A stretch of 64,000 nt of DNA, from contig CALSRC010000001.1 in assembly GCA_943788645.1 (NCBI GenBank), forward strand, positions 372,001 to 436,000, given 5' to 3'. A program made the translations under genes and the position numbers. The stretch comes from UA16 sp002292325 (GTDB lineage: Bacteria; Bacteroidota; Bacteroidia; Flavobacteriales_D; Sanyastnellaceae). Each line of letters starts with the position of its first letter. Position 1 is the first letter of the stretch. This document shows, piece after piece, positions 63,307-64,000 of this stretch. The notes beneath the pieces were generated by a model that ran no database searches, had not been told where the DNA came from, and saw nothing but the letters and a program-made list of their open reading frames with translations.

Positions 63307-64000
63307 GTTCCATGTTGCTTTCTCCGGGCAACCTCCTTTCGGATCAACTCCAATTCGCGGGAAGTTTGACCTGCCACCGAAGAATTCTCTTCAGCACGTC
63401 TCAGGAGGTAAGGAATCGTCTCCCGAATCGGCCCAAACGGAACATATTTGGCGACGCGGTAGCCCGCTGCGGACAAATTAAAACTGATGTGGTCGCTCAT
63501 ACCCAATAACTGAGCAAACCAAAAACGTCCATCCTCCGGATCAAGTCCAGATTGGATCATCTTCTCCGCCAGCAGAGCGTTGCTTTTTTCGTTGTGACTG
63601 CCAGCGCAGCATGATAGGTGATGGGCATGATCCACACACCATCCCAAAGCCGCATCAAAATCTCGATCAGTCGCTTCTTTATTGGGCTGAATAGGAGAGG
63701 GGTAGCCTTTTTCTGCGGCACGGTCTCGTTCTTTTTCCATATAAGCTCCACGCACCAACTTCACCCCCAACTGCCAGCCTTCTGTTTTGGCCTGTTCTGT
63801 CAAGCGTTGTAAATAAGCGAGCCGATCAGTCCGGTAGAGTTGAACGGTATTGTAAACCATGGCTTTGGTAGCATTGTGCCGTTGCATGGCTGTTCGTGCC
63901 AAGTCATCAATGGCCGGTTGCAACCAAGATTCCTCAGCATCGATTAAAACCGGAGTCCCCAAATCGGCTGCGGCAGCGCACAGGGCGACGACGCGATTTT
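63303..64000 (-). CDS. Proline dehydrogenase, C-terminal part (5' end outside window)
   Basis: The last 232 codons of a stand-alone FAD-dependent proline dehydrogenase, which oxidises proline to pyrroline-5-carboxylate at the membrane. Visible are VLIDAEESWLQPAID, NTVQLYRTDRL, the active-site strand GVKLVRGAYMEKERDRA, the CCAGSHNE loop, FAQLLGMSDHISFNL and GPIRETIPYLLRRAEEN, after which the protein ends, so it is not the PutA fusion. The frame continues through the right edge (codons for NRVVALCAAAD precede the visible start), so the apparent TTG start at 63962 is not the real one. Confidence 0.93.
   Translation of the reverse strand, partial: NRVVALCAAAADLGTPVLIDAEESWLQPAIDDLARTAMQRHNATKAMVYNTVQLYRTDRLAYLQRLTEQAKTEGWQLGVKLVRGAYMEKERDRAAEKGYPSPIQPNKEATDRDFDAALGWCVDHAHHLSCCAGSHNEKSNALLAEKMIQSGLDPEDGRFWFAQLLGMSDHISFNLSAAGYRVAKYVPFGPIRETIPYLLRRAEENSSVAGQTSRELELIRKEVARRKQHGT

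Overview
The window is a contiguous piece of a Bacteroidota chromosome of moderate GC. Five things point there: several proteins with type IX secretion system (T9SS) C-terminal sorting domains plus PorZ; a complete alternative complex III (Act) operon joined to cytochrome oxidase genes; the DUF2723 (GT117-type) membrane protein; promoter boxes of the Bacteroidota form TAnnTTTG; and the familiar order rimP-nusA-infB-SPOR-actABCDEF-coxB-coxA-ruvB-queG. A Flavobacteriales-like relative seems likely, but I cannot fix the family from the sequence alone. No rRNA, tRNA, CRISPR array, prophage or insertion sequence was recognised.

Layout. 0-5 kb: the 3' end of secA, a DUF72 gene, comF, a free-methionine-sulfoxide reductase and an Ig-like lipoprotein. 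4.8-7.2 kb: a small accessory patch with a CAP-domain protein, a decayed copy of the lipoprotein's 3' end, and a gliding-motility-type (type B CTD) surface protein. 7.2-10.1 kb, minus strand: a TrkA-type K+ channel regulator, kynureninase and a UbiA-like membrane protein. 10.2-30.1 kb, plus strand: gcvP, two related T9SS-exported proteins, a GH3 acyl-adenylase, uridine kinase, an ArsC-like protein, an EamA permease, 3-hydroxyanthranilate dioxygenase, a large Cys-rich T9SS protein, the DUF2723 protein, purN, rnhA and glutaryl-CoA dehydrogenase. 30.3-33.6 kb, minus strand: porZ and an AlbA_2-domain protein. 33.7-38.4 kb: rimP-nusA-infB. 39.2-51.0 kb: the respiratory cluster actABCDEF-coxBA. 51.1-54.4 kb: ruvB, queG and trhO. 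54.4-56.9 kb, minus strand: an ABC transporter pair with a DUF3299 protein. 57.4-60.9 kb: a T9SS-exported PQQ-type sugar dehydrogenase and, divergent from it, a T9SS-exported five-heme cytochrome. 61.0-63.3 kb: a FecA-like TonB receptor with a Fur-type operator. From 63.3 kb: the end of proline dehydrogenase.

How the genes fit together. Act complex III and the oxidase form one aerobic quinol-to-oxygen chain. Kynureninase, 3-hydroxyanthranilate dioxygenase and glutaryl-CoA dehydrogenase are scattered steps of tryptophan breakdown. PorZ and at least six exported proteins with sorting domains tie the window to T9SS. The most novel-looking unit is at 57.4-60.9 kb: a surface-directed sugar dehydrogenase and a surface-directed multiheme cytochrome start from two -7 boxes that form one palindrome, suggesting a co-regulated extracellular electron-transfer pair.

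Caution. Genes at 39.2-45.3, 52.1-54.4 and 59.0-60.9 kb are broken by many one-base indels that leave the protein sequence conserved on both sides. I read these as consensus errors rather than real pseudogenes, and give whole-gene spans for them.
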